64,000 nt of DNA from Candidatus Bariatricus faecipullorum (GCA_019118525.1 DWYV01000022.1:1-64000), one strand, 5' to 3'. Counted from the stretch's first letter, positions 42,582 through 52,025 are shown. Notes: generated from the letters alone by a model not told the origin. Made by a program: numbers and translations.

Positions 42582-44814
42582 ATAGCCCCGTTACCGGGTC
42601 AAAATCAAACTGAATCCATATATCCTGATACCCGCGGTTCAGTTCGATGTATTCTTCCATCCTGTTTTTCGCCTCTGTCAGGCAGGCATAGTCTTCCTGC
42701 TTCAGATAGAGGACTTTCCGGTAGGTATCCCGGACCTTTCCCACTGCGGGCGTGGCCGGGCCGATAACCTGCAGTCCGTTTTTTTTCGCGATACGAAGGG
42801 CTATCTGTTTCAGATAGTACATCCCTTTTTCCAGCAGGGCCTCGTCCCGGGACGCGGCCAGCACGGCCAGAAGATGGGCCGCCGGGGGGTAGCCCATCAG
42901 TTCCCGGTATTCCATCTCTTCCCTGTAAAAAGCCAGGTAATCCTGGGCGGCCGCCGCCCGGATGCTGTAATGGTCCGGCGTGTAGGTCTGAATCACCACC
43001 CGGCCTTCCTTCCGGCCCCGGCCCGCTCTTCCGGCAGCCTGGGTCAGAAGCTGAAATGTCCGCTCCGCCGCCCGGTAGTCGTCTGCATAGAGAGACATGT
43101 CCGCCGCCAGAATGCCCACCAGGGTCACGCCGGGGAAATCATGTCCTTTTACTATCATCTGGGTGCCCACCAGAATCTGCGCCTCACCCCGGGCAAAAGC
43201 GGCCAGAATCTTTTCATGGCCCCCTTTGTTCCGGGTGGTATCCATATCCATCCGGAGCACCCCTGCCTCCGGAAATTCCCGGCGCACCAGTTCCTCTATC
43301 TGCTGGGTTCCTGCCCGGAATCCGCCGATATGGGGAGAGCCGCAGGAAGGACACTGCTTCGGCTTCGCCGTCTCATAGCCACAGTAATGACACCGCATTT
43401 TCCCGTCCCTGTGCAGAGAAAGGGATACATCGCAATGAGGACATTTTACTACATATCCGCAGGACCTGCAAGAAAGGAATCCTGCATACCCCCTCCGGTT
43501 GAGGAAAAGCATGACCTGTTCTCCCTTTGCCAGGCTTTCCTCCATCTGCTCCCGGAGACTTCTGCTGAAAATGGAACGGTTCCCTTCTTTCAGCTCCCGT
43601 CTCATGTCCACGGTTTCCACCCGGGGCAGGGTTCTTCCGTCAATTCTGTTCTGCAAAGCCAGAAGCCGGTACTGCCCTTCCCGGCAGCGGGAAAATGCTT
43701 CCAGCGAGGGAGTGGCCGAGCCCAGCACCAGGCTGGCTCCTTCCAGGGCAGCCCGGTGTTCGGCAGTCTCCCGGGCATGGTACCGGGGCACCTGCCCGCT
43801 TTTATAGGCAGTCTCATGTTCCTCGTCTATCACAATCAGCCCCAGCGCCGGGAATGGGGTAAACAGAGCGGACCGGGGACCTATCATCACATCCAGTTCT
43901 CCCCGTTTTGCCCGCATCATCTGGTCGTACCGCTCTCCCGCAGAAAGCCGGGAATTCATAATGGACACCCGGTTTCCAAACCGGTTCTGAAAGCGGCGGA
44001 CGGTCTGGTAGGTCAGGGCAATCTCCGGTATCAGCACGATGGCCTGCCGCCCCCGGGCAACCGCCTCCTGAATCATGGCCATATAGACTTCTGTCTTCCC
44101 GCTTCCGGTCACGCCCCAGAGCAGATACGTGCCCCGTTTTCCCTGCCGGTAGTCTTCCCGGAAGGTGCGAAGCGCCGCTTCCTGCTCTCCGGTAAGGACG
44201 ATGGGTGTTTCCTCCTTTTCTTTTTCCCCCACGGGGTTCCGGTATACCTGGCTGGACACCAGTTCTGCCACCCCCTGGGCTTCCAGAGCCCGGGCCACCG
44301 AAAGGGGCACCTTCTGTTCCCGGGAAACCTGCTCCCAGGGGAGCACTCCGTCCGCCGTCTCCAGCAGGGCCGACAGAAGCCTTGCCCTGGCCTTCTGGCT
44401 TTTCCGAAGATACGTATCCCGCTGTTTTTCCGCAGCCTCCCTGGGAAGCAGAAGCTGCAGGTTCCGCTGTTCCTTTTCCCGCTCCTGCCGCTTTACGGGC
44501 AGCACCGTCCGCAGGGCCTGAATCATGGTCCCTCCATAGTGTTCCTTCATCCAGGACGCCAGCTGCACCAGCCGGGATTCGATGGCCACGCTTCCCTCTG
44601 CCGGACCTTTCACATCCTTAATCCGGCTTTCCTCACAGTCGCAGGTATCGGAAAATCCCACGATATAGCCATGCCGTTCGTGGTCCCCCTTTCCGAAAGG
44701 AACCACCACCTCCATCCCGGTTTCCAGGGTACCTTCCAGCTCTTTCGGCACCCGGTACTGAAAGATTTTATCCAGTTTTTCATGTGTAATATCTATAATA
44801 ACATCTGCGTACAT
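42580..44814 (-). CDS. priA: Primosomal protein N' (replication restart helicase PriA)
   Basis: PriA recognises stalled forks and loads DnaB. The N-terminal 3'-DNA-binding and winged-helix domains (about 1-200) precede helicase motif I LLWGVTGSGKTEVYM (near 232) and motif II VIDEEHE (near 325). Paired zinc sites come next (CRSCGYVVKCPHC and CHYCGYETAKPKQCPSCG, about 445-490), then the C-terminal helicase half with GTQMIVKGHDFPGVTL. Its 744 residues are usual. It lies 40 nt after murE. Confidence 0.96.
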   Translation of the reverse strand: MYADVIIDITHEKLDKIFQYRVPKELEGTLETGMEVVVPFGKGDHERHGYIVGFSDTCDCEESRIKDVKGPAEGSVAIESRLVQLASWMKEHYGGTMIQALRTVLPVKRQEREKEQRNLQLLLPREAAEKQRDTYLRKSQKARARLLSALLETADGVLPWEQVSREQKVPLSVARALEAQGVAELVSSQVYRNPVGEKEKEETPIVLTGEQEAALRTFREDYRQGKRGTYLLWGVTGSGKTEVYMAMIQEAVARGRQAIVLIPEIALTYQTVRRFQNRFGNRVSIMNSRLSAGERYDQMMRAKRGELDVMIGPRSALFTPFPALGLIVIDEEHETAYKSGQVPRYHARETAEHRAALEGASLVLGSATPSLEAFSRCREGQYRLLALQNRIDGRTLPRVETVDMRRELKEGNRSIFSRSLREQMEESLAKGEQVMLFLNRRGYAGFLSCRSCGYVVKCPHCDVSLSLHRDGKMRCHYCGYETAKPKQCPSCGSPHIGGFRAGTQQIEELVRREFPEAGVLRMDMDTTRNKGGHEKILAAFARGEAQILVGTQMIVKGHDFPGVTLVGILAADMSLYADDYRAAERTFQLLTQAAGRAGRGRKEGRVVIQTYTPDHYSIRAAAAQDYLAFYREEMEYRELMGYPPAAHLLAVLAASRDEALLEKGMYYLKQIALRIAKKNGLQVIGPATPAVGKVRDTYRKVLYLKQEDYACLTEAKNRMEEYIELNRGYQDIWIQFDFDPVTGL

Positions 44815-44854
44815 GCTTCGCTTCCTTTTTCTCTTCTGTCCACGCTGTCTGCCG

Positions 44855-46318
44855 TCAGTCTTTCCGTTCCTTCCAGGCGTCCCGTATCAGTTCCCGGTCG
44901 TCCATGGGAAGACGGACGCCGCCCACATCCTGGTAGGTTTCGTGTCCCTTTCCGGCCACCAGAACTGTATCCCCCGGTCTGGCCAGCCCCAGGGCCTTTT
45001 TTACGGCCTCCCGTCTGTCAGGCACGGCATACCAGATTCCCCCTGTCTTTCGGATTCCGGCTCCGATATCCCCCAGAATCGCCTCCGGGCTTTCCAGGCG
45101 GGGATTGTCAGAGGTCAGAATCGTAATGTCCGCCAGACGCCCTGCCACTTCTCCCATCTGCGCCCTTCTGCTTCCGGAACGGTTTCCGCCGCAGCCGAAC
45201 ACGACAATCAGTCGGCCCTTCGTATACTTCCGAAGCGTCTCCAGCGCTTTTTCAAGACTCAGGGCATTGTGGGCGTAATCTATATAGCATGCAATGTTTT
45301 TCCCGGTGGAAACACGCTCCATTCTTCCTCTCACGCGAACCGTCTCCAGCGCCTCTTCTTTCACCGGAACGCCCAGACAGACTGCCGTCTGTACAGCCGC
45401 CAGGGCATTGTATACATTAAACAGTCCCGGCATTCCCAGCCGGAACGTTTTGGGGCCTGCCGTAAAAACTGTGCAGTCCTCTCCTTCCGGGAACGCTATC
45501 CGCTCCGCCCGGAGTATCCTGTTCCCGCCTCTTTTACAGCTGTACCCGTATACCGGTCCCCGGGCATAACGGAATATTCTTCCAAAGCAGGCGTCGTCCA
45601 CGTTTCCCACGCAGAGTCGGCACTGGGCAAAAAGCCGGGCCTTGCATTCCAGATATTCCTGCATATTCCGGTGCTCCCCGGGGCCAATATGGTCCCGGCC
45701 AAAGCAGGTAAACACGCCTGCCGCAAAAGGAATCCCCAGTATCCGTTTTTCCCGGATTCCCTGGGAGGATACCTCCATGACCGCACAGCGGCATCCCGTA
45801 TCTATCATTTTAGCAAAATACCGGTGAATGGTAAAGGCGTCCGGGGTGGTATTTGCCAGATTTTCCAGTCCCTCTCCGGCTTCTGCCCCCAGGGTTCCCA
45901 GGATTCCGGTCTTCAGTCCCGCCGCCTCCAGCAGGGCTTTCAGCATCCAGGCCGTGGTGGTTTTCCCTTTCGTTCCGGTAATGCCGATAACGCAGAGGCG
46001 TTCTGCCGGATACCCAAAATAAGCGGCAGATATCCGGGCCAGGGCACAGCGGCTGTCCGCAACCATCAAAAGAGGCCCGGATACAGAGGCGTCGCCCCGA
46101 AACGGCCGCTCCACTACCGCGGCAAGGGCTCCCCGCTGGAAAGCTTCCCGGATATAGCGGTGCCCGTCGGTGCGGGTTCCCCGAATACATACGAACACTT
46201 CCCCGGGGCGCACCCTGCGGGAATCCAGGGCCACTCCCCGCACCTGCTCCCCTCCTTTTCTTCTGTCCCCGGCTATCCACCGGGCCCGGGCCACGGCCGC
46301 AAGCTCCGCCAGGTTCAT
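44855..46318 (-). CDS. murE: UDP-N-acetylmuramyl-tripeptide synthetase (MurE-type Mur ligase, DNPR motif)
   Basis: This protein adds the third amino acid to UDP-MurNAc-L-Ala-D-Glu in MurE enzymes. Domain 1 (~1-100) is followed by the ATP loop GTKGKTTTAWM near residue 114, MEVSSQGI near 178, the carbamylated-lysine region YLECKARLF near 223, and DYAHN near 330. The C-terminal motif SDNPRLESP near 400 matches the DNPR signature of meso-diaminopimelate-adding enzymes. Its 487 residues fit. It is the first gene before priA and follows a terminator, 126 nt after a second Mur ligase gene. Confidence 0.88.
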   Translation of the reverse strand: MNLAELAAVARARWIAGDRRKGGEQVRGVALDSRRVRPGEVFVCIRGTRTDGHRYIREAFQRGALAAVVERPFRGDASVSGPLLMVADSRCALARISAAYFGYPAERLCVIGITGTKGKTTTAWMLKALLEAAGLKTGILGTLGAEAGEGLENLANTTPDAFTIHRYFAKMIDTGCRCAVMEVSSQGIREKRILGIPFAAGVFTCFGRDHIGPGEHRNMQEYLECKARLFAQCRLCVGNVDDACFGRIFRYARGPVYGYSCKRGGNRILRAERIAFPEGEDCTVFTAGPKTFRLGMPGLFNVYNALAAVQTAVCLGVPVKEEALETVRVRGRMERVSTGKNIACYIDYAHNALSLEKALETLRKYTKGRLIVVFGCGGNRSGSRRAQMGEVAGRLADITILTSDNPRLESPEAILGDIGAGIRKTGGIWYAVPDRREAVKKALGLARPGDTVLVAGKGHETYQDVGGVRLPMDDRELIRDAWKERKD

Positions 46319-46392
46319 AGTATCCCTCCGATAAAAGGTCCATTGTTATATTCTATCGCAGTGAGAGAGGAATCATTCCAGAAAAGGGGGCG

Positions 46393-46417
46393 GAAAAAGG
46401 CGGGAAATCATCCCGCC
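46393..46417 (-). terminator. Terminator after the second Mur ligase gene
   Basis: On the minus strand, GGCGGGA and TCCCGCC form a 7-bp stem with a 5-nt loop, followed by TTTTTCC. It separates the racemase/ATP-grasp operon from murE-priA. Confidence 0.8.
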
Positions 46418-46444
46418 CTTTTCCATCGTTTTCAAAACAGCCCT

Positions 46445-47989
46445 TTACACAGAGCCGTCTGCTTTTTCATGCTTCCTGTCATATTCCGCCAGCAGTTCTT
46501 TTACATACTCCACATCGGACTTACAGTCCAGGTATTCACTGCCGTATTTCTGCCGGGTCTCATTTCCCTTTCCGGTTACCAGCAGAATGGTTTTCCCTTC
46601 CGCCTCTTCGATGGCAGTCCGGATGGCCTCTCCCCTGTCCTCAATCATGGCGTACGGGCAGTTCTGGGCCTCCACATACTGGGCAATATCCCGGGAGATG
46701 TCCTCCACCGGCTCATATCCCGGGTCCTCGGCACACAGATACACCTTCCGGGAATATTTTCCGGCCACAGTTCCCAGGTCTCTCCGGCGGATATAAGCCT
46801 TCTTTCCGGGGCATCCGAAAATGGACACGATATCATAGTCCGGATACTCGTCCCGGGTGGAGGAAAACAGCTTTTCAAAGCTCAGCTTATTATGGGCATA
46901 ATCCACCACTGCAATTATCTTTTTATCCCGGCTGGCATACAGCTCCATCCGCCCGCTGGAACGGGCCCGGTAAAGTCCGCTGTGCATGTATTCCCGGGGA
47001 ATCCCAAGGAGTATGGACGCCGCGATGACAGCCAGGGCGTTTTCCACGTTGAAAAGCCCGGGCATGGTCAGGCGGAATTCCTCGTCAAAGTCTGCGGTCC
47101 GCACAGAAAACACGGTCTCATGACCGTCTTTCTGGATATCATACCCGTATACATCGGCTTTTTCGTCGCGGGTACTGAAGGTCAGAACCTTTTCACAGAC
47201 CTGGGCCGCATCCAGAATCCGCTCTGCGAAATCCGCGTCCAGGTTGACGACTCCATATCTGGATTTTTCGAAAATTTTCAGCTTGGAAGAGAAATAATCC
47301 TCAAAATCTTTGTGCTCAATGGGACTGATGTGGTCTTCGGAAATGTTCAGGAAGATACCCACATCCAGTCTCATATTGTCCACACGGTTGTATTTCAGCG
47401 CCTGGGAGGACACCTCCATCTCCACATAGCGGATCCCGCTGTCCGCGGCATGGCGCAGATGCTCCTGAAGTTCCACGGCCTCCGGCGTGGTAATGTGGGA
47501 CTCTTTTTTTATGACTCCATCGTAAATATCAATCGAAGAGATAACGGCGCTTTCCTTTCCGCCCTCTGCCGCCATATAATCGTCCACAATGGCCTTCATA
47601 TAGTAGGCAGAAGTGGATTTCCCTTTGGTGCCGCCGATTCCGGTAATAATCAGTTCCTTCCAGGGAGCCCGGAAAAACTTCTCCGCCAGAGGCGGCATGG
47701 CCTTCCGGATATCTTCCACCAGAATATAGGGCACGTCCTCTTTTGTGTCGTATTTTTTCTCACTGACATAGGCCACCGCTCCCTTTTCAATGGCGGCGTC
47801 CAGGTATTCCGCCTTAAAGGCTGCCCCTTTACAGATAAACAGCGTTCCTTCTTCCACCAGCCGGGAATCATAAGTCAGTCCCTGAACCAGAAGGTCCTCC
47901 AGGCCGTTGGAATAAAACTCCGTCATCATCCGCGCGTTTTCCAGAAGCAGGGCATAACTGCCCAGTGTATCCCAAGTTTTCTCTGTCAT
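46445..47989 (-). CDS. Second MurE-like Mur ligase (EDPG instead of DNPR)
   Basis: A 514-residue Mur ligase with the ATP loop GIGGTKGKSTSAYYM near residue 117, TTPEAVELQ near 165, MEVSSQALKYNR near 190, SEDHISPIEH near 220 and DYAHNKLSFEKLF near 360. Where meso-DAP-type MurE has DNPR, it has CAEDPGYEP (near 412), so another third residue such as lysine is likely; this is inferred from the motif. It is the last gene of an operon with an aspartate/glutamate racemase and a D-aspartate-ligase-like ATP-grasp protein, suggesting an alternative or modified cell-wall precursor. Confidence 0.85.
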   Translation of the reverse strand: MTEKTWDTLGSYALLLENARMMTEFYSNGLEDLLVQGLTYDSRLVEEGTLFICKGAAFKAEYLDAAIEKGAVAYVSEKKYDTKEDVPYILVEDIRKAMPPLAEKFFRAPWKELIITGIGGTKGKSTSAYYMKAIVDDYMAAEGGKESAVISSIDIYDGVIKKESHITTPEAVELQEHLRHAADSGIRYVEMEVSSQALKYNRVDNMRLDVGIFLNISEDHISPIEHKDFEDYFSSKLKIFEKSRYGVVNLDADFAERILDAAQVCEKVLTFSTRDEKADVYGYDIQKDGHETVFSVRTADFDEEFRLTMPGLFNVENALAVIAASILLGIPREYMHSGLYRARSSGRMELYASRDKKIIAVVDYAHNKLSFEKLFSSTRDEYPDYDIVSIFGCPGKKAYIRRRDLGTVAGKYSRKVYLCAEDPGYEPVEDISRDIAQYVEAQNCPYAMIEDRGEAIRTAIEEAEGKTILLVTGKGNETRQKYGSEYLDCKSDVEYVKELLAEYDRKHEKADGSV

Positions 47990-48001
47990 CTTTCCTCTCC
48001 T

Positions 48002-48739
48002 TTATCTCTGTACACCCCGCCGGTTCTTTTCTTCATCCGGACGGTATGCGGCGCCGGAACGGAGAATGGCTTCCCGCACCAGCACATCCATGGCATCCAC
48101 ACAGTTCACGGGAACCGGGTAGTATTCCTTGAATACGGATATCTCCGTACAAGCCAGAATCACGGCGTCACAGCCCTGCCCCATCAGATTCCGGTAGGCC
48201 CGCTCAAACTTACTTCTGTCCCCGGTTTTTCCCCCTTTGATATCGTCATAAATCAGGGACATGACGTCCCGCTGGGCCTCTTCATCCGGCACGCAGGCTA
48301 TCACTCCCGCTTTCTCGCAGGCCCGGTAGTAGGTTCCTGTCTGGATGGTGCCGTCCGTTCCCATAATCCCGATTTTCTTTACATCCGGATGATTTTCCAG
48401 GACGTACCGCACGCTTTCTTCCACCATGTTAATAATCGGTACGCTGGTCGCCGCCTGGATGTCTTCCAGAAAGTAATGGGATGTATTGCAGGGAATCGCG
48501 ATATTGGCAGCTCCCAGCTTTTCCAGGGTGCGGGCGTCCTCCGTAATGGCGTCCAGAAAAGGCTTTTTCTGTCCGGTCAGGATGGCCTCTGTCCGGTCCG
48601 GCATTGTGGCATGGCTCAGTATGACCATGTCTATATGGTCCTGGTCCCGGGACGCCATGGTTCTGGCTGTTATCCGGGCGTAGAAAAAGCTGGAAGCCTC
48701 CGGTCCCATTCCACCGATTATCCCTAATTTTTTTCTCAT
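48002..48739 (-). CDS. Aspartate/glutamate racemase family protein
   Basis: A cofactor-independent racemase of 245 residues. Both catalytic cysteines are present, in IPCNTSH near residue 83 and LACTEIS near 197, and the N-terminus GIIGGMGPEAS is typical of aspartate racemases. GAGGTGA precedes ATG 48739. It lies between a Mur ligase gene and an ATP-grasp gene that resembles the D-aspartate ligase of Enterococcus faecium, where an aspartate racemase gene also neighbours the ligase. D-aspartate supply for cell-wall cross-bridges is therefore the leading idea. Confidence 0.88.
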   Translation of the reverse strand: MRKKLGIIGGMGPEASSFFYARITARTMASRDQDHIDMVILSHATMPDRTEAILTGQKKPFLDAITEDARTLEKLGAANIAIPCNTSHYFLEDIQAATSVPIINMVEESVRYVLENHPDVKKIGIMGTDGTIQTGTYYRACEKAGVIACVPDEEAQRDVMSLIYDDIKGGKTGDRSKFERAYRNLMGQGCDAVILACTEISVFKEYYPVPVNCVDAMDVLVREAILRSGAAYRPDEEKNRRGVQR

Positions 48740-48759
48740 TCTTTCACCTCGAGACTCGA

Positions 48760-49971
48760 TTAACTGTAGTATTTTTTAAACTTTACAAAGTGGCTGAAAT
48801 GTGTTTTCAGCATGGCCAGAAACCGTTTCGGTTTCAGATCCCCCCGGAGGAATACCGGATTGACCATTTTCTTTTCCCGAATCAGTTTCCGCATCTTCGC
48901 CTTAAGATTTTCATCCTTTACGTATTTAAAGGCCACTGCCTTCGGAACTACCATCCACAGGTGTTCTTCCTTTGCCAGTTCCAGCGGAAGTTCTTTTCCG
49001 TATACATATTCTTCCACCACATATTTTGCGATATTAAAGCCGGAACCGGTGACATAGTAATTGCTTCTGCCCTGACGGGTATTGATTTCAAAAAACTTAT
49101 ATTTGCCGTCCCGTCTGTCGTATTTGATGTCGAAGTTGGAAAATCCGGTATAATGCAGATCTTCCAGCAGATTTTTTACCCGGAGCATCAGTTCCTCATT
49201 GGGCTCCGTTATAATCACTGCATGATTTCCCAGGCCGTGAGGCGTATGCTCTTCCAGAAGCACATGTCCCAGGCACATCATTTTCACTTTTCCGTTCCGG
49301 TCGGAATAGGCAGTCAGCACACGCATGTACTCGTCGTTTCCCGGTATCATGTCCTGAATAATCAGTTTGTCCCGGTATCCTGCCCCGTAAATATCCCGGA
49401 TAACCTGCTCCAGTTCTTTTCTGTCTGAAATCGTATAAACCTTCTTCTGGGAAGCGAAAGGATGTTCCCAGTACTGAATGCTGTCCGAAGGCTTCAGAAT
49501 GACCGGATAGGGAAAATTCATCTCAAAATCCATTCCCATGGACTGGTCATAAATCACAGTTCCCGGATAATCCACCCCGTGTTTTTCACAGAGGCGGTAA
49601 AACGTCTCCTTCTGCTGCAGGCTGTTCATCAGGTCAAAGTCAATATAAGGGGCGATGATATTTTCCGCAAGCTCTGCCTTATGCCGGCTTATCAGAGCCA
49701 CATAGCTGTCCCCGCAGCCTATCAGTACAATTTTCTTTTCCTTATGTTTTTTCGCAAATCCGTTCACCGTCTTTAAAAAGACTTCATCCGTGTCAATCTT
49801 CGGGTTGGCCCGGTAGGTAATCATCCGGCTGTTGTAGCTCGGCCCTGACGGGAACTTTCCAAATATAAAAGAGCGCACCTGGTACTGCTCATAAAACGCA
49901 CGGGCCACGCTGTAAGTATTGATATCTCCGCCCAGCATGACCGGAATAAACTCTCGTTCTTTAAATTCCAT
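48760..49971 (-). CDS. ATP-grasp ligase resembling D-aspartate ligase (Asl type)
   Basis: A 403-residue ATP-grasp protein. The N-terminus EFIPVMLGGDINTYSVARAF is reminiscent of the D-aspartate ligase of lactic acid bacteria. A central ATP-grasp fold has VILKPSDS near 155, IIQDMIPGNDEYMR near 205 and the metal-binding FFEINTRQGRSNYY near 305. The C-terminal 80 residues are basic. Known Asl enzymes attach beta-D-aspartate to the lysine side chain of UDP-MurNAc-pentapeptide. The adjacent racemase and Mur ligase support a related role. It is first in the operon, behind a perfect-consensus promoter. Other carboxylate-amine ligase roles cannot be excluded. Confidence 0.82.
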   Translation of the reverse strand: MEFKEREFIPVMLGGDINTYSVARAFYEQYQVRSFIFGKFPSGPSYNSRMITYRANPKIDTDEVFLKTVNGFAKKHKEKKIVLIGCGDSYVALISRHKAELAENIIAPYIDFDLMNSLQQKETFYRLCEKHGVDYPGTVIYDQSMGMDFEMNFPYPVILKPSDSIQYWEHPFASQKKVYTISDRKELEQVIRDIYGAGYRDKLIIQDMIPGNDEYMRVLTAYSDRNGKVKMMCLGHVLLEEHTPHGLGNHAVIITEPNEELMLRVKNLLEDLHYTGFSNFDIKYDRRDGKYKFFEINTRQGRSNYYVTGSGFNIAKYVVEEYVYGKELPLELAKEEHLWMVVPKAVAFKYVKDENLKAKMRKLIREKKMVNPVFLRGDLKPKRFLAMLKTHFSHFVKFKKYYS

Positions 49972-50008
49972 AAGTTTTTACTTCCTCTCTGGATTTCCGT
50001 ATCAGTTC

Positions 50009-50037
50009 ATTATAACCCAGGGTACAGAAGGTGTCAA
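50009..50037 (-). promoter_or_regulatory. Perfect-consensus promoter of the ATP-grasp/racemase/Mur ligase operon
   Basis: TTGACA (50037-50032) and TATAAT (50014-50009) are separated by exactly 17 nt on the minus strand, about 35 nt upstream of the ATP-grasp start. This is the strongest sigma-A match in the window, implying constitutive high expression. Confidence 0.9.
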
Positions 50038-50072
50038 CGGGCCAGCCGGCCCTGCCATGTTCCCTTTCCCGG

Positions 50073-52025
50073 CTATATTTTTTCAATCAGCAGACCGTTC
50101 CGGTAGGCCTGCAGAAGCTCTTTCAGTTCCTCAATGCGCTCCTTAATCCTGGCGCCATTGTCCGTCTCCGCCACAGTCTTTCTGTCCGTCACCCGTTTTA
50201 CCAGAATCCGGTCCGATAAAATGTCGCTCTCCCGGCTGATGGCGTCTTCCGCAGAAGTAAAGGGTTCGTGGGCCGCCAGAATCATGCCCCAGGAATTGTA
50301 AATCAGGGTATACCCGGCAATCCCGGTGACTTTCTGGTATGCCTTGGAAAAACCGCCGTCGATAATCAGCAGTTTCCCGCCGCACTTAATCGGGCTTTCA
50401 CCCTCCATATGATGAACCGGCACATGGCCGTTGATGATATGGCGGTTTTCTCCGGAAAGGCCGAATTCCTGAAAAATGGTTTCCACAACCTCTTCCTTTT
50501 CCAGAAGCCGGTAGTAGGGGTTCTTTTTCTCTTCATGGGTCTCCTTTTCTGCCAGGAAATACCGCTCAAACGTGGCCATTTTGTCTTTCCCGAACAGAGG
50601 GGAGAACGGACTGCACCAGATAAACCAGAGAATGTCTTTCCCCTTTTCCCGCTCTTCCTGGTCCAGGGACACAAAGGCCTTGCGCACATAGGTTTCCAGT
50701 ACGTCATACAGAGCCCTGCCCCTGTAAGTTTTCCCATAGACGGTCACCTCTTTCAGGGTTCCGTCTTCATTTAACGGCACACAGCCGTGATACAGCAGAT
50801 TTCCATTGTAAATCTTATAGAGACTTCCCTTTTTCAGCAGGAAACGCATATGCCGCTGAAGTTTTTCACAATTTCGGAAAGCAGAGGTCAGTTTTTCCAT
50901 TATCTCGGCTTCTTCTTTTGACAGCGTAAAAGGACTGTCCGGATTGATGGTGGGGAAACTGGTATCCAGCAGGGAATAAATCTTTCCGTCCAGCCAGATG
51001 GTGCCTTCCTCATAATCAATCTCGTCCAGCAGGGCTCTCCCCTCCAGCCCGAACTCTTTTCTGCGTTCCGCCAGCTGTCCTTCCAGTTTAAACTGGATAA
51101 TGGAAATGGCCTTATGCATCTTCATGTTCAGTTCCCGCTCCGCAGGGCTGATTTCATTCTCTCCTTTAATCTGAAAGCAGGTGCAGGGGTCATCTCCGTA
51201 CCAGGTCAGGGCGAAGGTGGCCAGCGGCAGCAGGTTGATGCCATACCCGTCCTCCAGAATATCCAGATTGGCATAGCGGGCGCAGTTGCGGATAACCGTC
51301 GCGATACAGCAGGCCTGTCCCGCCGCGGCGCCCATCCACACCACATCGTGATTGCCCCACTGGATGTCCAGGGAGTGGTAACGCTCCAGTTCGTCCATAA
51401 TCTTATGAGGCGCCGGTCCCCTATCGTAAATGTCCCCCAGCACATGGAGGTGGTCCACCACCAGCCGCTGTATCAGCTCTGACAGCGCCACAATGAATTT
51501 TTCCGCACGCCCTATCTCAATAATCGTCTGGATAATCTGCTCGTAGTAGGATTCCTTGTCTGTCAGTTCCGGACGTTCCGTAATCAGTTCCTCAATCACG
51601 TAGGAAAAATCCTTCGGCAGAGCTTTCCGCACCTTGGAACGGGTGTATTTGGACGCCGTCCGTTTGCACACTTCTATCAGCCGGTAGAGCGTGACCTTGT
51701 ACCACTCTTCCATACTGGACTCCTGTTTTTTTACCAGTTCCATCTTCTCCTTCGGATAATAAATCAGCGTGGCCAGCGCCCTCTGCTCTTTCTGGCTCAG
51801 GGTATGGCCGAATACCTGATTGATTTTCCGCCGGACGGAACCGGAGCCGTTTTTCAGTACATGGGCAAAGGCCTCGTACTCCCCGTGAATATCCGTCAGA
51901 AAGTGCTCTGTCCCCTTGGGCAGATTCAGAATCGCCTGCAGATTGATAATCTCTGTGGAAGCCTGGGCAATGGTGGGGTAAATTTCCGCCAGCGTCTCCA
52001 GGCACCTGAATTTCGTATATTCCAT
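50073..52025 (-). CDS. fbp: Fructose-1,6-bisphosphatase, class III
   Basis: This gluconeogenic phosphatase is of the Firmicutes-specific class III. It has calcineurin-like phosphoesterase motifs: FLTDIHGEYEAF near residue 42, GDIYDRGP near 197, WGNHDVVWMG near 220 and INGHVPVH near 530. About 650 residues is the usual length. The start ATG 52025 follows GGGGGAAAG; in-frame codons upstream run into the repeat near 52091 and are not credible. It is monocistronic. The Rpn-type element inserted 66 nt upstream may have altered its promoter. Confidence 0.95.
   Translation of the reverse strand: MEYTKFRCLETLAEIYPTIAQASTEIINLQAILNLPKGTEHFLTDIHGEYEAFAHVLKNGSGSVRRKINQVFGHTLSQKEQRALATLIYYPKEKMELVKKQESSMEEWYKVTLYRLIEVCKRTASKYTRSKVRKALPKDFSYVIEELITERPELTDKESYYEQIIQTIIEIGRAEKFIVALSELIQRLVVDHLHVLGDIYDRGPAPHKIMDELERYHSLDIQWGNHDVVWMGAAAGQACCIATVIRNCARYANLDILEDGYGINLLPLATFALTWYGDDPCTCFQIKGENEISPAERELNMKMHKAISIIQFKLEGQLAERRKEFGLEGRALLDEIDYEEGTIWLDGKIYSLLDTSFPTINPDSPFTLSKEEAEIMEKLTSAFRNCEKLQRHMRFLLKKGSLYKIYNGNLLYHGCVPLNEDGTLKEVTVYGKTYRGRALYDVLETYVRKAFVSLDQEEREKGKDILWFIWCSPFSPLFGKDKMATFERYFLAEKETHEEKKNPYYRLLEKEEVVETIFQEFGLSGENRHIINGHVPVHHMEGESPIKCGGKLLIIDGGFSKAYQKVTGIAGYTLIYNSWGMILAAHEPFTSAEDAISRESDILSDRILVKRVTDRKTVAETDNGARIKERIEELKELLQAYRNGLLIEKI

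Noticed and set aside
44813..48727. Very long open frame (about 1300 codons) on the plus strand opposite the Mur ligase and racemase genes
   Set aside because: It is antisense to three genes with intact motifs, lacks any recognisable domain or ribosome binding site, and reflects codon bias of the minus-strand genes. Similar antisense frames at 42874-45126, 59279-61372 and 20897-22687 were dismissed for the same reason.
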